NCBI RefSeq assembly: GCF_002019765.1
Contig: NZ_KV917380.1
Coordinates: 1,828,855-1,892,854 of the forward strand
Reading direction: 5' to 3'
DNA: 64,000 bases
From: Shouchella oshimensis
Lineage (GTDB): Bacteria; Bacillota; Bacilli; Bacillales; Bacillaceae_D
Of this stretch, positions 1 to 9,362 are shown piece after piece. The stretch's first letter is position 1. Every line of letters starts with the position of its first letter. The translations under genes were made by a program, and so were the position numbers. A model generated the notes under the pieces. The model was not told where the DNA came from. It searched no databases and saw nothing but the letters and a program-made list of their open reading frames with translations.

Positions 1-73
1 ATCTTTGGTCTTGATAAATGACCGAGTAACTTTTCCCCATTGATACATCTAAAGCGACTACAAACTCCATCAT
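1..73 (-). CDS. IS110-family transposase, N-terminal fragment (runs off window)
   Basis: Only the first 24 codons lie in the window. Reading leftwards from 73, the peptide begins MMEFVVALDVSMGKSY, which matches the opening RuvC-like strand of IS110-family (DEDD) recombinases, where the Asp of the LDVS motif is the first catalytic acid. An AGAGGA ribosome binding site precedes the tandem ATGs. The gene would be a DNA recombinase that moves the element, guided in this family by an RNA from the element's non-coding end. The rest of the gene and the other element end lie outside, so completeness and activity cannot be judged. Confidence 0.7.
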   Translation of the reverse strand, partial: MMEFVVALDVSMGKSYSVIYQDQR

Positions 74-79
74 TGTTCC

Positions 80-270
80 TCTTTTCATTTAGCATTGAAA
101 GGTCTTCACTTAATCATTCCGATTCTAATTTCCTCTACACGAGCTCAATGGCCCCAACATACTTAAACCTGATTCAGTAATGAAAGTGAAGAAGCTCGGT
201 TTTTAATACGGATTCTAGATCCTTGAGGCTTAGGTCGAGCTTTCTTTCACCTCTCACTATACGCCTAAAC
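80..270 (-). ncRNA. Structured leader of IS110 element, candidate bridge RNA
   Basis: About 200 bases upstream of the transposase start have no open frame but strong folding potential on the same strand as the transposase. Seen directly: CACTAT/ATAGTG arms around 257-280, and AAGCTCG paired with CGAGCTT (about 191-197 with 235-241). The latter stem extends as GTGAAG/CTTCAC with bulged A residues and encloses a second small hairpin (GGAT with ATCC). IS110-group elements carry such a leader between their left end and the recombinase gene, and it encodes a bridge RNA that pairs with target and donor DNA. The assignment rests on position and structure; the exact element boundary is not visible here. 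Confidence 0.4.
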
Positions 271-276
271 GAAAAA

Positions 277-315
277 TAGTGGGTAAGATTCATCCGTCGA
301 TGATCTTACCCACTA
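277..315. terminator. 13-bp inverted repeat flanking the IS110 element
   Basis: Arms AGTGGGTAAGAT and ATCTTACCCACT, plus a T-A pair outside, enclose a 13-base loop. On the minus strand the stem is followed by ATTTTT, so it could terminate leftward transcription. On the plus strand there is no immediate T run. It probably belongs to the original intergenic region before tepA and may be the site beside which the element inserted. Confidence 0.5.
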
Positions 316-400
316 ATCTTAGTATGTTTTTCAGTTGTCTGTGACATATTCCATTAAAAGCAGACCATACTACTCTTAAGACTAAAAGGAGTGTGGAACC

Positions 401-1126
401 ATGTCAGACGAACAGCAACCAGCACCAGATACGGCAAAACCAAAAGAGGAAAAAGGTTCGTTGGTGGAGAAAATACAAGCGTTAGGTCAGACTAGTGTAC
501 CAGATATGGGACCGACAAATATTCATTGCATGACGGTCGTTGGTCAAATTGAAGGTCATATGCAGCTACCACCACAAAATAAAACGACAAAGTATGAACA
601 TATGATTCCTCAATTAGTAGCTGTTGAACAAAACCCGAAAATTGAAGGGTTGCTCATTATTTTAAATACGGTTGGTGGTGACGTAGAGGCAGGGCTTGCC
701 CTCTCTGAGATGATTGCATCTCTTTCAAAGCCAACAGTCACGCTTGTTTTAGGCGGTGGTCATTCAATAGGTGTGCCAATTGCAACAGCTGCTAACTATT
801 CGTATATTGCTGAAACAGCGACAATGACGATCCATCCAGTTCGCTTAACTGGTCTTGTAATAGGTGTTCCGCAAACATTTGAATATTTAGATAAGATGCA
901 AGACCGTGTGATTAATTTTGTGACAAACCATTCTTCCATAACGGAGGAAAAATTTAAAGAGTTAATGTTCTCCAAAGGAAATTTAACGAGAGATATTGGG
1001 ACGAATGTCATTGGAACCGATGCAGTCGAATATGGATTAATTAATGAAGTTGGTGGGATTGGGCAAGCAATTAAGAAGTTAAATGAGCTCATCGATAAAC
1101 AAAAATCTTCGGAGGTTGTGCAATGA
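401..1126 (+). CDS. tepA: Translocation-enhancing protein TepA, ClpP-like serine protease
   Basis: The 241-residue product belongs to the ClpP/crotonase fold family and matches B. subtilis TepA (YmfB), a protease-like protein linked to preprotein export and spore protein turnover. Visible family features are GGHSIGVP around the nucleophile position, the TIHPVRL segment at the catalytic His position, and a charged lysine-rich N-terminus instead of the ClpP axial loop. The start has an AAAGGAGTG site 7-8 bases upstream. Its stop overlaps the next gene by 4 bases (ATGA), so the two are translationally coupled. The neighbouring IS110 end makes the original upstream context uncertain. Confidence 0.9.
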   Translation: MSDEQQPAPDTAKPKEEKGSLVEKIQALGQTSVPDMGPTNIHCMTVVGQIEGHMQLPPQNKTTKYEHMIPQLVAVEQNPKIEGLLIILNTVGGDVEAGLALSEMIASLSKPTVTLVLGGGHSIGVPIATAANYSYIAETATMTIHPVRLTGLVIGVPQTFEYLDKMQDRVINFVTNHSSITEEKFKELMFSKGNLTRDIGTNVIGTDAVEYGLINEVGGIGQAIKKLNELIDKQKSSEVVQ

Positions 1127-1344
1127 TTTTATACACGACCGTTCCTTTAGAACAACTGTACCCAACAGATCAAAGTGATTATCAGAAACAAATAACCATA
1201 CCGTGTGAAGCAGGCTCGTTAATGGTGGAGCAACAAGGAGATGGTGACTATCGGATCATTCGTTTGCTCTCGAGCGATCCCCATGCTTACTTAAACCCTG
1301 CCTATGAGCCTGGTACAATTTTATCCAGTACGTTACGCTATTAA
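1123..1344 (+). CDS. ylzJ: YlzJ-like small protein
   Basis: A 73-residue protein starting [14 protein letters not shown] matches the conserved YlzJ family, found directly after tepA in Bacillus genomes. Its function is unknown. It overlaps tepA by 4 bases and has no membrane segment; conserved features are the Pro-rich start and an L(N)PAYEPG-type end. The assignment rests on both sequence and position. Confidence 0.85.
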   Translation: MILYTTVPLEQLYPTDQSDYQKQITIPCEAGSLMVEQQGDGDYRIIRLLSSDPHAYLNPAYEPGTILSSTLRY

Positions 1345-1354
1345 AATACAGATA

Positions 1355-1405
1355 TGTTATACTGGTAAGGATGAAACAAGCAGTCTAACTTATAGACTGC
1401 TTGTT
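1355..1405 (+). promoter_or_regulatory. spoIIIE promoter with leader hairpin
   Basis: An extended -10 element (TGT followed by TATACT at 1358-1363) lies between ylzJ and spoIIIE. It is followed by a perfect 13-bp inverted repeat, AACAAGCAGTCTA (375-387 of this kilobase) with TAGACTGCTTGTT (393-405), loop ACTTA. There is no T run after the stem, so it looks like a 5' leader hairpin or protein site rather than a simple terminator. No convincing -35 is seen. Confidence 0.45.
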
Positions 1406-1430
1406 CGAGTATGACGTAGAAGGTGACAGG

Positions 1431-3761
1431 ATGGCAAAACGAAAGAAACGAAAAAAAACACAATGGAAGTCTCAATTAACGTTTGAACTAATTGGGTTAG
1501 GTCTGCTCGTCATCGCACTTGTAACACTCGCTCGTTTAGGAAGTGTAGGAGAAGCATTTGTACGATTGTTTCGCCTGTTTCTTGGTGAGTGGTTTATTTT
1601 ACTGGCTTTAGGTTTTTTTATTACAGCCCTTTACATTATGATTAAGAGGAAAAGGCCAACCATTTGGAATCGTCAATTGAGTGGCATGTATACAGTTGTA
1701 CTAGCACTCGCTATTATTGCGCATGTTAGTTTATTTCGACAGCTTACTATTGAAGGCACACTTGAAAATGGCTCAGTCATTCAAAGCACGTGGGCATTGT
1801 TTTGGCAAGAGCTAACAACCGGACAAACAGAAGATTTAGGTGGCGGTATGCTAGGAGCGATTGGCTATGCAGTAAGCCACTTTTTGTTTGATAATGCTGG
1901 AACTTATCTGTTATGTCTTATGCTGATTGTTGTCGGGGCCATTTTAATCTCTGGGCGTTCATTAAGCGATATGCTAGGTAAATGGTATCGACGCAGCTAT
2001 TTATTTGTAACAGATTTTGTGAAATCAACTTGGTCTGACTTTACTCAGTGGCGAAATGAAGCGAAAGAAAAGATGGATGACGAAAGACGTAGTAAACAAG
2101 CGCGAACAAAGAAAAAAGAAGAGATTGGACCTGAGGAAGAAACACGAGAAAAAGATCGTTGGGACAGTAAGCAAGAGCCTGAAATTGTTGATTTCTCACA
2201 AAGAGAGCAGACTAAAGAAGAGACAATAGCTGATCAACGTCAACAGCCTGCTCAAGAAGTCTCAAACGACAATGAAAAAGACGCTAAAGAAGTGGAGTTA
2301 ATTCCAACAGAACTGGTAAATGAAGAAACAAATGAGTCTTATTTATTACCGGATCTTGATCTATTACATACGCCAATTAAGCCTGATCAGCTTACAGAAA
2401 AGCAACAATTAACATCGAATGCACGGAAGCTTGAAAAAACGTTAGAAAGTTTCGGAGTGAACGTTCGAGTGACAAAAGTACACTTAGGGCCAGCTGTTAC
2501 GAAATACGAAGTGAATCCAAGCGTTGGTGTAAAAGTAAGTAAAATTGTTAATTTAGCAGATGATTTAGCATTAGCATTAGCAGCGAAAGATATTCGTATT
2601 GAAGCCCCAATTCCAGGGAAATCTGCTGTTGGAATTGAAGTGCCAAATCAAGAAGTAGCCATTGTATCACTGAAAGAAGTATTAAGTGGATCAACTGATC
2701 GTCAACATGAAGTTCTTTCTGTTGGCTTAGGTCGAGATATTTCTGGTGAACCAGTTTTGGCACCGTTAAATAAGATGCCGCACCTTCTTGTTGCAGGTGC
2801 AACTGGAAGTGGAAAAAGTGTATGCATTAACGGCATTATTACTAGTATATTAATGAAGGCGAAACCTCACGAAGTCAAGATGATGATGATCGACCCTAAA
2901 ATGGTTGAACTGAATGTATACAATGGCATTCCTCATTTGTTAACACCCGTTGTTACTGAACCAAAAAAGGCATCTCAAGCACTAAAAAAAGTCGTTGCAG
3001 AAATGGAGCGACGATATGATTTGTTTTCACATTCAGGAACGCGTAATATGGAAGGCTATAATGACTACATTAAGCGTCAAAATGAACTACAGGATGCGAA
3101 GCAACCGACGTTGCCGTACATTGTCGTCATTGTTGATGAACTTGCCGACCTCATGATGGTTGCGTCTGGAGACGTTGAAGACTCAATAGCAAGACTTGCT
3201 CAGATGGCTAGGGCAGCAGGTATTCACATGATTATTGCTACGCAACGCCCGTCTGTTGATGTCATTACAGGGGTCATAAAAGCAAATATTCCTTCAAGAA
3301 TTGCTTTCGGCGTTTCATCTCAAACCGATTCTCGAACGATTTTAGATGGTGGAGGAGCAGAAAAACTTCTTGGACGAGGGGATATGTTGTACTTGCCGAT
3401 GGGAGCAACCAAGCCAACAAGAATACAAGGAGCTTTTCTTTCTGATGAAGAAGTAGAGAAAATTGTTTCCTATGTTGTCTCTCAACAAAAAGCCCAGTAT
3501 GTAGAAGAAATGGAGCCGACAGTCGTCGAATCGAAAGAAAAGGCACCAGAGGATGATCTTTACAATGATGCAGTAGATCTTGTGATAGAAGTCGGTACAG
3601 CATCGGTGTCCATGCTACAGCGTCGTTTCCGTATTGGGTACACGAGGGCTGCTCGAATAGTTGATGAAATGGAAGCAAGAGGCGTTGTTGGTCCCTATGA
3701 AGGTAGTAAGCCGCGTGAAGTGCTTATAGGGAATAGATCTGATGAAGAGGCGACATCCTAA
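1431..3761 (+). CDS. spoIIIE: DNA translocase SpoIIIE/FtsK
   Basis: This septum-anchored, ATP-driven DNA pump clears chromosomes across the division or sporulation septum. The 776-residue protein (B. subtilis 780-790) has an Arg/Lys-rich start, about four to five membrane helices within residues 20-180, an acidic/Gln-rich linker to about 320, then the FtsK motor. Walker A GATGSGKS lies near 456-463, Walker [11 protein letters not shown] near 563, and a C-terminal winged-helix gamma domain contains [14 protein letters not shown] chose ATG 1431 because AAGGTGA lies just upstream and MAKRKKRKK matches the family start; a TTG at 1401 lacks such a site. The GntR-type gene and exporter that follow spoIIIE in B. 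subtilis are absent. Confidence 0.97.
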   Translation: MAKRKKRKKTQWKSQLTFELIGLGLLVIALVTLARLGSVGEAFVRLFRLFLGEWFILLALGFFITALYIMIKRKRPTIWNRQLSGMYTVVLALAIIAHVSLFRQLTIEGTLENGSVIQSTWALFWQELTTGQTEDLGGGMLGAIGYAVSHFLFDNAGTYLLCLMLIVVGAILISGRSLSDMLGKWYRRSYLFVTDFVKSTWSDFTQWRNEAKEKMDDERRSKQARTKKKEEIGPEEETREKDRWDSKQEPEIVDFSQREQTKEETIADQRQQPAQEVSNDNEKDAKEVELIPTELVNEETNESYLLPDLDLLHTPIKPDQLTEKQQLTSNARKLEKTLESFGVNVRVTKVHLGPAVTKYEVNPSVGVKVSKIVNLADDLALALAAKDIRIEAPIPGKSAVGIEVPNQEVAIVSLKEVLSGSTDRQHEVLSVGLGRDISGEPVLAPLNKMPHLLVAGATGSGKSVCINGIITSILMKAKPHEVKMMMIDPKMVELNVYNGIPHLLTPVVTEPKKASQALKKVVAEMERRYDLFSHSGTRNMEGYNDYIKRQNELQDAKQPTLPYIVVIVDELADLMMVASGDVEDSIARLAQMARAAGIHMIIATQRPSVDVITGVIKANIPSRIAFGVSSQTDSRTILDGGGAEKLLGRGDMLYLPMGATKPTRIQGAFLSDEEVEKIVSYVVSQQKAQYVEEMEPTVVESKEKAPEDDLYNDAVDLVIEVGTASVSMLQRRFRIGYTRAARIVDEMEARGVVGPYEGSKPREVLIGNRSDEEATS

Positions 3762-3793
3762 AAGTAGAACGATTGACGGAAGGAAGATGAAAA

Positions 3794-5077
3794 TTGACGG
3801 ATTTACAAGTGAAGTCGACGGAACAGAATGGGTTACATCTCCATTTAGGTGCAACAGATAAGTTTAAAACGATCAGCATTATGTTAATGGTGAATGCACC
3901 ACTTCGAGAGGATACCGTAACAGCAAGAGCGTTAATCCCTCATGTTCTTCAAGGTGGGACAACGGATTATCCAAATCGTAAGCAATTAAAACAAAAGCTA
4001 GAAGAAATGTATGGTGCTACGTTAACAGCAGATGTGCAAAAAAAAGGCGAAGCTCAAGTGATTACATTTCGGATGGATGTTGCCTCAGAGCAGTACCTCA
4101 AAGATTCCGTTTCGTTAGTGGAAGAGGCTTTAACACTTTTACACCAACTCCTTTACCAGCCTGTTCTGGAGAATGGGGTGTTCGTTTCCGAAACAGTGGA
4201 ACAAGAAAAACGTTCGTTAAAGCAGCGAATTGCTTCTATTTATGATGACAAGATGCGCTATGCCAATGTCCGTATTACAGAAGAAATGTTCCAACAGGAA
4301 GCCTATCGATTGCCTCCATATGGAAGAGAAAAAGATTTGGATCAAATACATTCGCAAACCTTGTATGAGGCTTATCAGTCAATGCTTAAACAAGATCGAT
4401 TTGACTTGTATGTTATCGGTTCATTTCAAGAAGAAGACGTTAAACAAATTGTAAGCCGAGTGTTTACTGAACAGCATCAAACTGGAAAAACAGTTGAGCC
4501 TACAAAAGCGAATAAAAGGATTGAACAGATTCACATTGTTCATGATGAACAGCAAGTGAAGCAAGGGAAGCTTCATTTAGGTTATAGAACCCATTCTACT
4601 TTTTCAGATGATGACTATGAAGCAGCTCGAGTTGGAAATGCATTATTTGGAGGATTTCCTTCTTCGAAATTGTTTATAAATGTACGTGAAAAAGAGAGTT
4701 TGGCCTATTATGCAGCTTCGCAAATTGAGAGCCATAAAGGGGTTTTAATGGTCATGTCAGGTATTGAATTTGACAAATATGACCGTGCTGTTGAAATCAT
4801 TCAGGAACAAGAAAAAGCTATGAAAAACGGTGAATTCTCAGAAGCTGAAGTAGAGCAAGCAAAAGGCATGCTTTTAAATCAAGCGTTAGAAGCGTTGGAT
4901 GCGCCGAGAGGAATTGCAGAGTTATCCTACCATGAAATTGTAGCAAATCATCGTAAGTCCATTCAAGAGCGAATAGAGAAGATAAAAACCGTTACGAAAG
5001 AGGATGTCGTTCGAGCTGTTTCCAAATGGGAGCTCGATACGATTTACTTTTTAACAGGACAGGGGGGTAAAGTATGA
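3794..5077 (+). CDS. ymfF: M16 peptidase-like protein, inactive partner YmfF
   Basis: A 427-residue M16-family protein similar to B. subtilis YmfF. The position that should carry the inverted zinc motif HxxEH reads HVLQGGT, so this subunit should not bind zinc. In M16 pairs one subunit is catalytic and the other helps form the closed chamber. The TTG start is set by GGAAGG upstream; no ATG is available in frame. It overlaps ymfH by 4 bases (ATGA), consistent with a heterodimer made in equal amounts. Substrate unknown. Confidence 0.85.
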   Translation: MTDLQVKSTEQNGLHLHLGATDKFKTISIMLMVNAPLREDTVTARALIPHVLQGGTTDYPNRKQLKQKLEEMYGATLTADVQKKGEAQVITFRMDVASEQYLKDSVSLVEEALTLLHQLLYQPVLENGVFVSETVEQEKRSLKQRIASIYDDKMRYANVRITEEMFQQEAYRLPPYGREKDLDQIHSQTLYEAYQSMLKQDRFDLYVIGSFQEEDVKQIVSRVFTEQHQTGKTVEPTKANKRIEQIHIVHDEQQVKQGKLHLGYRTHSTFSDDDYEAARVGNALFGGFPSSKLFINVREKESLAYYAASQIESHKGVLMVMSGIEFDKYDRAVEIIQEQEKAMKNGEFSEAEVEQAKGMLLNQALEALDAPRGIAELSYHEIVANHRKSIQERIEKIKTVTKEDVVRAVSKWELDTIYFLTGQGGKV

Positions 5078-6369
5078 AGCCGATTGAATACAAACAGTTG
5101 GAGGAAACCTTATACCATGAACAATTAGACAACGGATTAGATGTGTATATCTTGCCGAAAAAAGGGTTCCACAAGACGTTTGCAACGTTCACGACAAAGT
5201 ACGGCTCCATTGACAATCATTTTAAGCCAATTGGAGAAGACAAACAGGTTCGCGTCCCTGACGGTATTGCCCACTTTCTTGAGCATAAAATGTTTGAAAG
5301 CGAAGAAGGAGATGTCTTTCATACGTTTGGCAAACAAGGAGCTTCTGCCAATGCTTTTACGAGCTTTACTCGTACCGCTTACTTGTTTTCAAGTACAAAC
5401 AATGTAAAGGATAATTTAACAACGTTAATGGATTTTGTACAACATCCTTACTTTACAGATCAGACTGTGGAAAAAGAAAAAGGCATTATTGAACAAGAAA
5501 TTACGATGTATGATGACAATCCTGACTGGCGTGCTTATTTCGGAACCATCGAGAACATGTATAAACATCACCCTGTTAAGATCGACATTGCGGGTACTGT
5601 TCCTTCCATTAATAAAATAACAAAAGAAGATTTATATACGTGCTACCATACTTTTTACCATCCGAATAATATGTTATTGTTCATTGTTGGTTCCGTGGAA
5701 CCGGAAGAGATCATGGCACTTATCCGCGAAAACCAAGCACGTAAATCGTTTCCAGAACCAGAAAGCATTGAACGTACGTTTCCAGACGAGCCGATGGAAG
5801 TGGATAAGCGGACAAATATTATCCATATGCCTGTGCAAACGCCCAAAGTGTTCGTTGGCTATAAAGAAGCGAATGCTAGCCGTCAAGGGCAAGATTTGCT
5901 TCGCTACGAACTGTCACTCAATGTACTCTTAGACTTAATGTTCGGACCAAGTTCAGAAGCATACGAGAATATGTACAAATTGGGCGTTGCAGATGACTCG
6001 TTTTCGTTTGATTTTACTGCTGAAAAAGGGTTCGGTTTCTCAATAATTGGTGGTGAAAGTCAGCAACCGGAGCAACTTATTACAATAGTAGAACAGACGA
6101 TTGCAGCTTTTAAAGCAGGTTCCCTGAACGAAGAGGATACAGCTCGTGTGATAAAAAAGAAAATTGGTGGATTTCTTAAGGCGTTAAACTCGCCAGAATA
6201 CATTGCGAATGAGTTTACTCGCTACCGTTTTAACGATATGGATTTGTTCGCTGTATTGCCAACTTTAGAAGAGCTTACAGTGAACGACCTTGAAACAGTC
6301 TTACATGCACATTTTACTGATCAAGCAAAAACAACGCTTATTGTTAAGGACGACGAATCCGGGTCATGA
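5074..6369 (+). CDS. ymfH: Zinc-dependent M16 processing peptidase YmfH
   Basis: A 431-residue cytoplasmic metallopeptidase with the intact inverted zinc motif HFLEH near residues 67-71, followed by MFE and the usual downstream Glu of the EQEITMYDDNP segment. It is the active partner of the upstream inactive M16 subunit. A GGGGGGT ribosome site lies just before the ATG. The stop overlaps the next gene by 4 bases, so ymfF-ymfH-ymfI form one coupled block. The physiological substrate is not known. Confidence 0.9.
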   Translation: MKPIEYKQLEETLYHEQLDNGLDVYILPKKGFHKTFATFTTKYGSIDNHFKPIGEDKQVRVPDGIAHFLEHKMFESEEGDVFHTFGKQGASANAFTSFTRTAYLFSSTNNVKDNLTTLMDFVQHPYFTDQTVEKEKGIIEQEITMYDDNPDWRAYFGTIENMYKHHPVKIDIAGTVPSINKITKEDLYTCYHTFYHPNNMLLFIVGSVEPEEIMALIRENQARKSFPEPESIERTFPDEPMEVDKRTNIIHMPVQTPKVFVGYKEANASRQGQDLLRYELSLNVLLDLMFGPSSEAYENMYKLGVADDSFSFDFTAEKGFGFSIIGGESQQPEQLITIVEQTIAAFKAGSLNEEDTARVIKKKIGGFLKALNSPEYIANEFTRYRFNDMDLFAVLPTLEELTVNDLETVLHAHFTDQAKTTLIVKDDESGS

Positions 6370-7079
6370 CAAATGTCTTAGTAACTGGGGCGACAGGGGC
6401 AATTGGGCAAGCCGTCTGTCGCTCTTTTCAATTAGAGGCAAGCAACATCTACGTTCATTATTTTCGTAACGAACAGAAAGCAAAGGACTTGTGTATGTCC
6501 TTGAAATGTGATGCCATTCCAGTCTATGCTGATTTGAGGAAAAACGACGGTGTTTCCACACTTATGGACCAGCTTCCAAATATTCCGGATATTGTGGTAT
6601 ACTGCGCTGGCACATCCGAGCCGCAGCTCATTCAGGATGTTAGTGCTTCACAATTAGAAGAAACCATAGCATTGCATTTAACAAGTGTAATGAAACTGAC
6701 ACAAGCGGTGCTGCCACAAATGATACACCATCAAAAAGGGGTTATTACACTCATCACCTCCATTTGGGGGCTGGAGGGCGCCAGTATGGAAAGCGTTTAT
6801 GCAGCTGCAAAAAGCGGTGTTCATGGCTTTATGAAGAGCATCGCTAAGGAAGTGGGCCGCAGTAAGGTGCGTATGAACGCGGTGGCTCCGGGAGCTATTA
6901 ACAGTGAAATGTTATCCATTTATAGCGAACAAGAACGAGCCGAACTGGCTGATGATATTCCAGCTGGTCGACTAGGACGTCCAGAAGAGGTTGCAGACGC
7001 GGTTTGGTTTCTTAGCCAGGAGCGGTCATCGTATATTAATGGACAAATACTTTCAGTGAATGGTGCGTGGCATTGTTAG
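6366..7079 (+). CDS. ymfI: Short-chain dehydrogenase/reductase YmfI
   Basis: A 237-residue NAD(P)-dependent SDR. Visible are the Rossmann glycine motif TGATGAIG (residues 7-14), the catalytic Ser in the ITSIWG strand, YAAAKSG supplying Tyr and Lys near 145-149, and the SDR C-terminal segment INGQILSVNG. It resembles FabG-type reductases but sits in the ymf cluster as in B. subtilis, where its substrate is unknown. Coupled to ymfH by a 4-base overlap. Confidence 0.85.
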   Translation: MTNVLVTGATGAIGQAVCRSFQLEASNIYVHYFRNEQKAKDLCMSLKCDAIPVYADLRKNDGVSTLMDQLPNIPDIVVYCAGTSEPQLIQDVSASQLEETIALHLTSVMKLTQAVLPQMIHHQKGVITLITSIWGLEGASMESVYAAAKSGVHGFMKSIAKEVGRSKVRMNAVAPGAINSEMLSIYSEQERAELADDIPAGRLGRPEEVADAVWFLSQERSSYINGQILSVNGAWHC

Positions 7080-7149
7080 CATGTATATTTCCGTTTGACG
7101 AAGGCATACTAGGTGTGAATCTTTTTTAAAACTTAGAGGAGGGATTCAC

Positions 7150-7398
7150 ATGTCTGTATTAGATAGCTGGGATCATTGGAAAGAATTTTTAGGTGATCGA
7201 CTTGATCAAGCACAACACGAAGGAATGAACGAAAATATCGTGAGTGACGTTGCTTACCAAGTTGGTGAGTATTTAGCTGAACAAGTAGAACCTAAAAACG
7301 AGCAAGAGCGCGTTCTTGCTGAACTTTGGAAAGTGGCTGATGAAAAAGAACAACATGCTATTGCCAATATGATGGTGAAATTAGTCGGTCATAAATAG
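7150..7398 (+). CDS. ymfJ: DUF3243 protein YmfJ
   Basis: An 82-residue, mostly helical, acidic protein with the conserved DUF3243 opening SVLDSWDHWKEFLGDRL. GGAGGGATT lies just upstream of the ATG. The gene is followed at once by a strong terminator, so it closes the transcript that starts with ymfF or uses its own promoter in the 70-base gap. No function is established for the family. Confidence 0.85.
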   Translation: MSVLDSWDHWKEFLGDRLDQAQHEGMNENIVSDVAYQVGEYLAEQVEPKNEQERVLAELWKVADEKEQHAIANMMVKLVGHK

Positions 7399-7399
7399 G

Positions 7400-7441
7400 A
7401 AAAACTGCTTGTTCGTATACACGAACAAGCGGTTTTTCTTT
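7400..7441 (+). terminator. Rho-independent terminator after ymfJ
   Basis: Stem AAACtGCTTGTTCGT with ACGAACAAGCgGTTT, loop ATAC, then TTTTTCTTTTT. Confidence 0.85.
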
Positions 7442-7556
7442 TTGTAGTTTTGTGGTTTCTAAAGGAAAATGCTTTTCTTTTAAAAGTGAATCCTATATCA
7501 TAGAGCCAAGAAGATTAGCTTTATTTGTCAATTTATTAGAGAAAGGGAGTGGCACG

Positions 7557-8324
7557 GTGAAAGAATGGTATTTTGAGTACCAGCTACACGAAAACCGGCC
7601 AGGGATACTTGGAGATATATCTTCTCTTCTTGGTATGCTTTCTATAAACATTGTGACGATTAATGGGATTGACGATACGCGTCGAGGCATGTTACTTCGA
7701 AGTACGGACGATGACAATGTCAAGCGATTTAAAGCAATCTTACATACCATTGGCAGTGTGACTGTAACAAAATTTCGTGAACCAAGGGTACGAGACCGGT
7801 TAGCAATTCGACATGGTCGCTACATTGAGCGAAATGTAACAGAAAAAAAGACGTTTCGATTCATTCGCCGTGAATTAGGCTTACTCGTTGATTTTATGGC
7901 GGAAATGATGAAAAGGGATGAACACTATTTAATTGGTATTCGCGGTATGCCCCGAGTAGGAAAGACGGAGTCCGTTGTAGCAGCAAGCGTTTGTGCGAAT
8001 AAACGATGGTCATTTATCTCTTCCACATTGCTTAGGCAAACTGTCCGCAGCCAGCTCGCTGAAGATGAAATGGATGGAGATAACATTTTTATTATTGATG
8101 GCATTGTTTCAACTATGCGGGCAACAGAAAAACATCGTATACTAGTTGATGATATTATGCGTCTACCAGCTGTAAAAGTTGTAGAGCATCCGGATATTTT
8201 TATTCGAGAGACAGAGTATGAGTTAGAAGACTTTGACTGTATTATTGAACTACGTAACGATGATAATGAAGAGATTACGTACGATGTGGTTGAATCGGGT
8301 TTTTCTTCATTCGATATTAGCTAA
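7557..8324 (+). CDS. ymfK: DUF3388 protein YmfK with N-terminal ACT-like region
   Basis: A 255-residue protein matching B. subtilis YmfK. The N-terminus (ENRPGILGDISSLLGMLSINIVTIN) looks like an ACT-type ligand-binding domain. The middle carries a conserved GMPRVGKTES segment resembling a P-loop. I chose GTG 7557 because AAAGGGAG lies 8 bases upstream and the sequence then aligns with the family from KEWYFEY; the 35 upstream codons in the same frame overlap the leader and do not look like the family. Function unknown; both the ligand and nucleotide-binding ideas are inferences. Confidence 0.85.
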   Translation: MKEWYFEYQLHENRPGILGDISSLLGMLSINIVTINGIDDTRRGMLLRSTDDDNVKRFKAILHTIGSVTVTKFREPRVRDRLAIRHGRYIERNVTEKKTFRFIRRELGLLVDFMAEMMKRDEHYLIGIRGMPRVGKTESVVAASVCANKRWSFISSTLLRQTVRSQLAEDEMDGDNIFIIDGIVSTMRATEKHRILVDDIMRLPAVKVVEHPDIFIRETEYELEDFDCIIELRNDDNEEITYDVVESGFSSFDIS

Positions 8325-8345
8325 CGTTACTAGGTAGGTGTAAAG

Positions 8346-9242
8346 ATGTCAGAACTAGGGAATTATTTAAAAGAAAATCGTGAAGAAAAACAACTTTCAC
8401 TCGATGATCTTCAGCAACGAACAAAGATTCAAAAGCGCTATTTAGTAGCAATTGAAGAAGGGAATTTTGATACGCTTCCAGGTATTTTTTATGCAAGAGC
8501 ATTTGTGAAGACGTATGCGGAAGCAGTCGGCTTAAATGCAGAGGAAGTATTAACAACGTATAAGAATGAACTTCCCAGCCCACAAAGCGAAAACGTTGAT
8601 TTGCCCTCTCGAGCGGAGCGAGTAAAGCCACCAAAACAAAAAGCACCAGCTAAAAGCGGAAATCGATCCATTGGAACGATTCTTATTCCAATCTTACTTG
8701 TTATCGTTATTGCGCTAATTCTTTATTTTGTTTGGAGTGCAGGAGATAGTCCGAATACAGATAATACAGCGGAAGAACCGCAAGAAGGCTCTTCTTATGA
8801 TGGTCCAACTGCTGACGATGATGAAGACGATGGTGATGAAGAAGAAGCAACAGGTGAAGATGAGTCTCAAGATGAAGAAGCGAATAATGAAACGGAAGAT
8901 AATGAGGCTGAATCAGAACTCGTTTTAGAGAATGAAGAGGCGACGACAAAAACGTATACCTTAACGAATGCGGATTCTTTTGATTCGCTATTAATTGAAA
9001 TGAACAATGAAGGTACGTATGTTGAATTGCGTGAAAATGAAGGCTCAGGCACGATCGAACAAAATTACCCACCGTTCAATGAAGACTTTGAACCCGACGT
9101 CTCCGATTTAGAATCGCTTTACGTTCGAATTGGCTTCGGTGCGGAAGTGGATACGTTTACTGTGAATGGATTCGAAATTGATCTTTTAGATACATCAAGC
9201 GTCCAAGTGATTGAAGTGTTGCTTGAATCTGAAAATGAATAA
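8346..9242 (+). CDS. rodZ: Cytoskeleton/cell-shape protein RodZ
   Basis: A 298-residue membrane protein linking MreB filaments to cell-wall synthesis. An N-terminal helix-turn-helix of the RodZ type covers residues 1-70, a basic linker follows, then one membrane helix near 110-130, a very acidic Asp/Glu stretch of about 60 residues (roughly 135-200) and a C-terminal beta domain (DUF4115). The topology places the acidic stretch outside the cell. Its composition is extreme compared with B. subtilis RodZ and fits an alkaliphile surface protein. Position before pgsA is conserved. Confidence 0.92.
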   Translation: MSELGNYLKENREEKQLSLDDLQQRTKIQKRYLVAIEEGNFDTLPGIFYARAFVKTYAEAVGLNAEEVLTTYKNELPSPQSENVDLPSRAERVKPPKQKAPAKSGNRSIGTILIPILLVIVIALILYFVWSAGDSPNTDNTAEEPQEGSSYDGPTADDDEDDGDEEEATGEDESQDEEANNETEDNEAESELVLENEEATTKTYTLTNADSFDSLLIEMNNEGTYVELRENEGSGTIEQNYPPFNEDFEPDVSDLESLYVRIGFGAEVDTFTVNGFEIDLLDTSSVQVIEVLLESENE

Positions 9243-9245
9243 AGG

Positions 9246-9279
9246 TGATTTCCGTCTAAAGGCGGAAATCATTTTTTTT
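9246..9279 (+). terminator. Terminator after rodZ
   Basis: Stem TGATTTCCG with CGGAAATCA followed by eight T residues. Confidence 0.9.
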
Positions 9280-9362
9280 GAGTTCGTTCTTTTTCAGTAC
9301 AGACGTGACTGTGGTACAATAAAAAAGGATTCGCTTATCGTAGTTGGAAAGAAGGGAAGAAA

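Noticed and set aside
8707-9072. Minus-strand 121-codon frame over rodZ
   Set aside because: Low-complexity His/Leu product caused by the repetitive Asp/Glu codons on the opposite strand.
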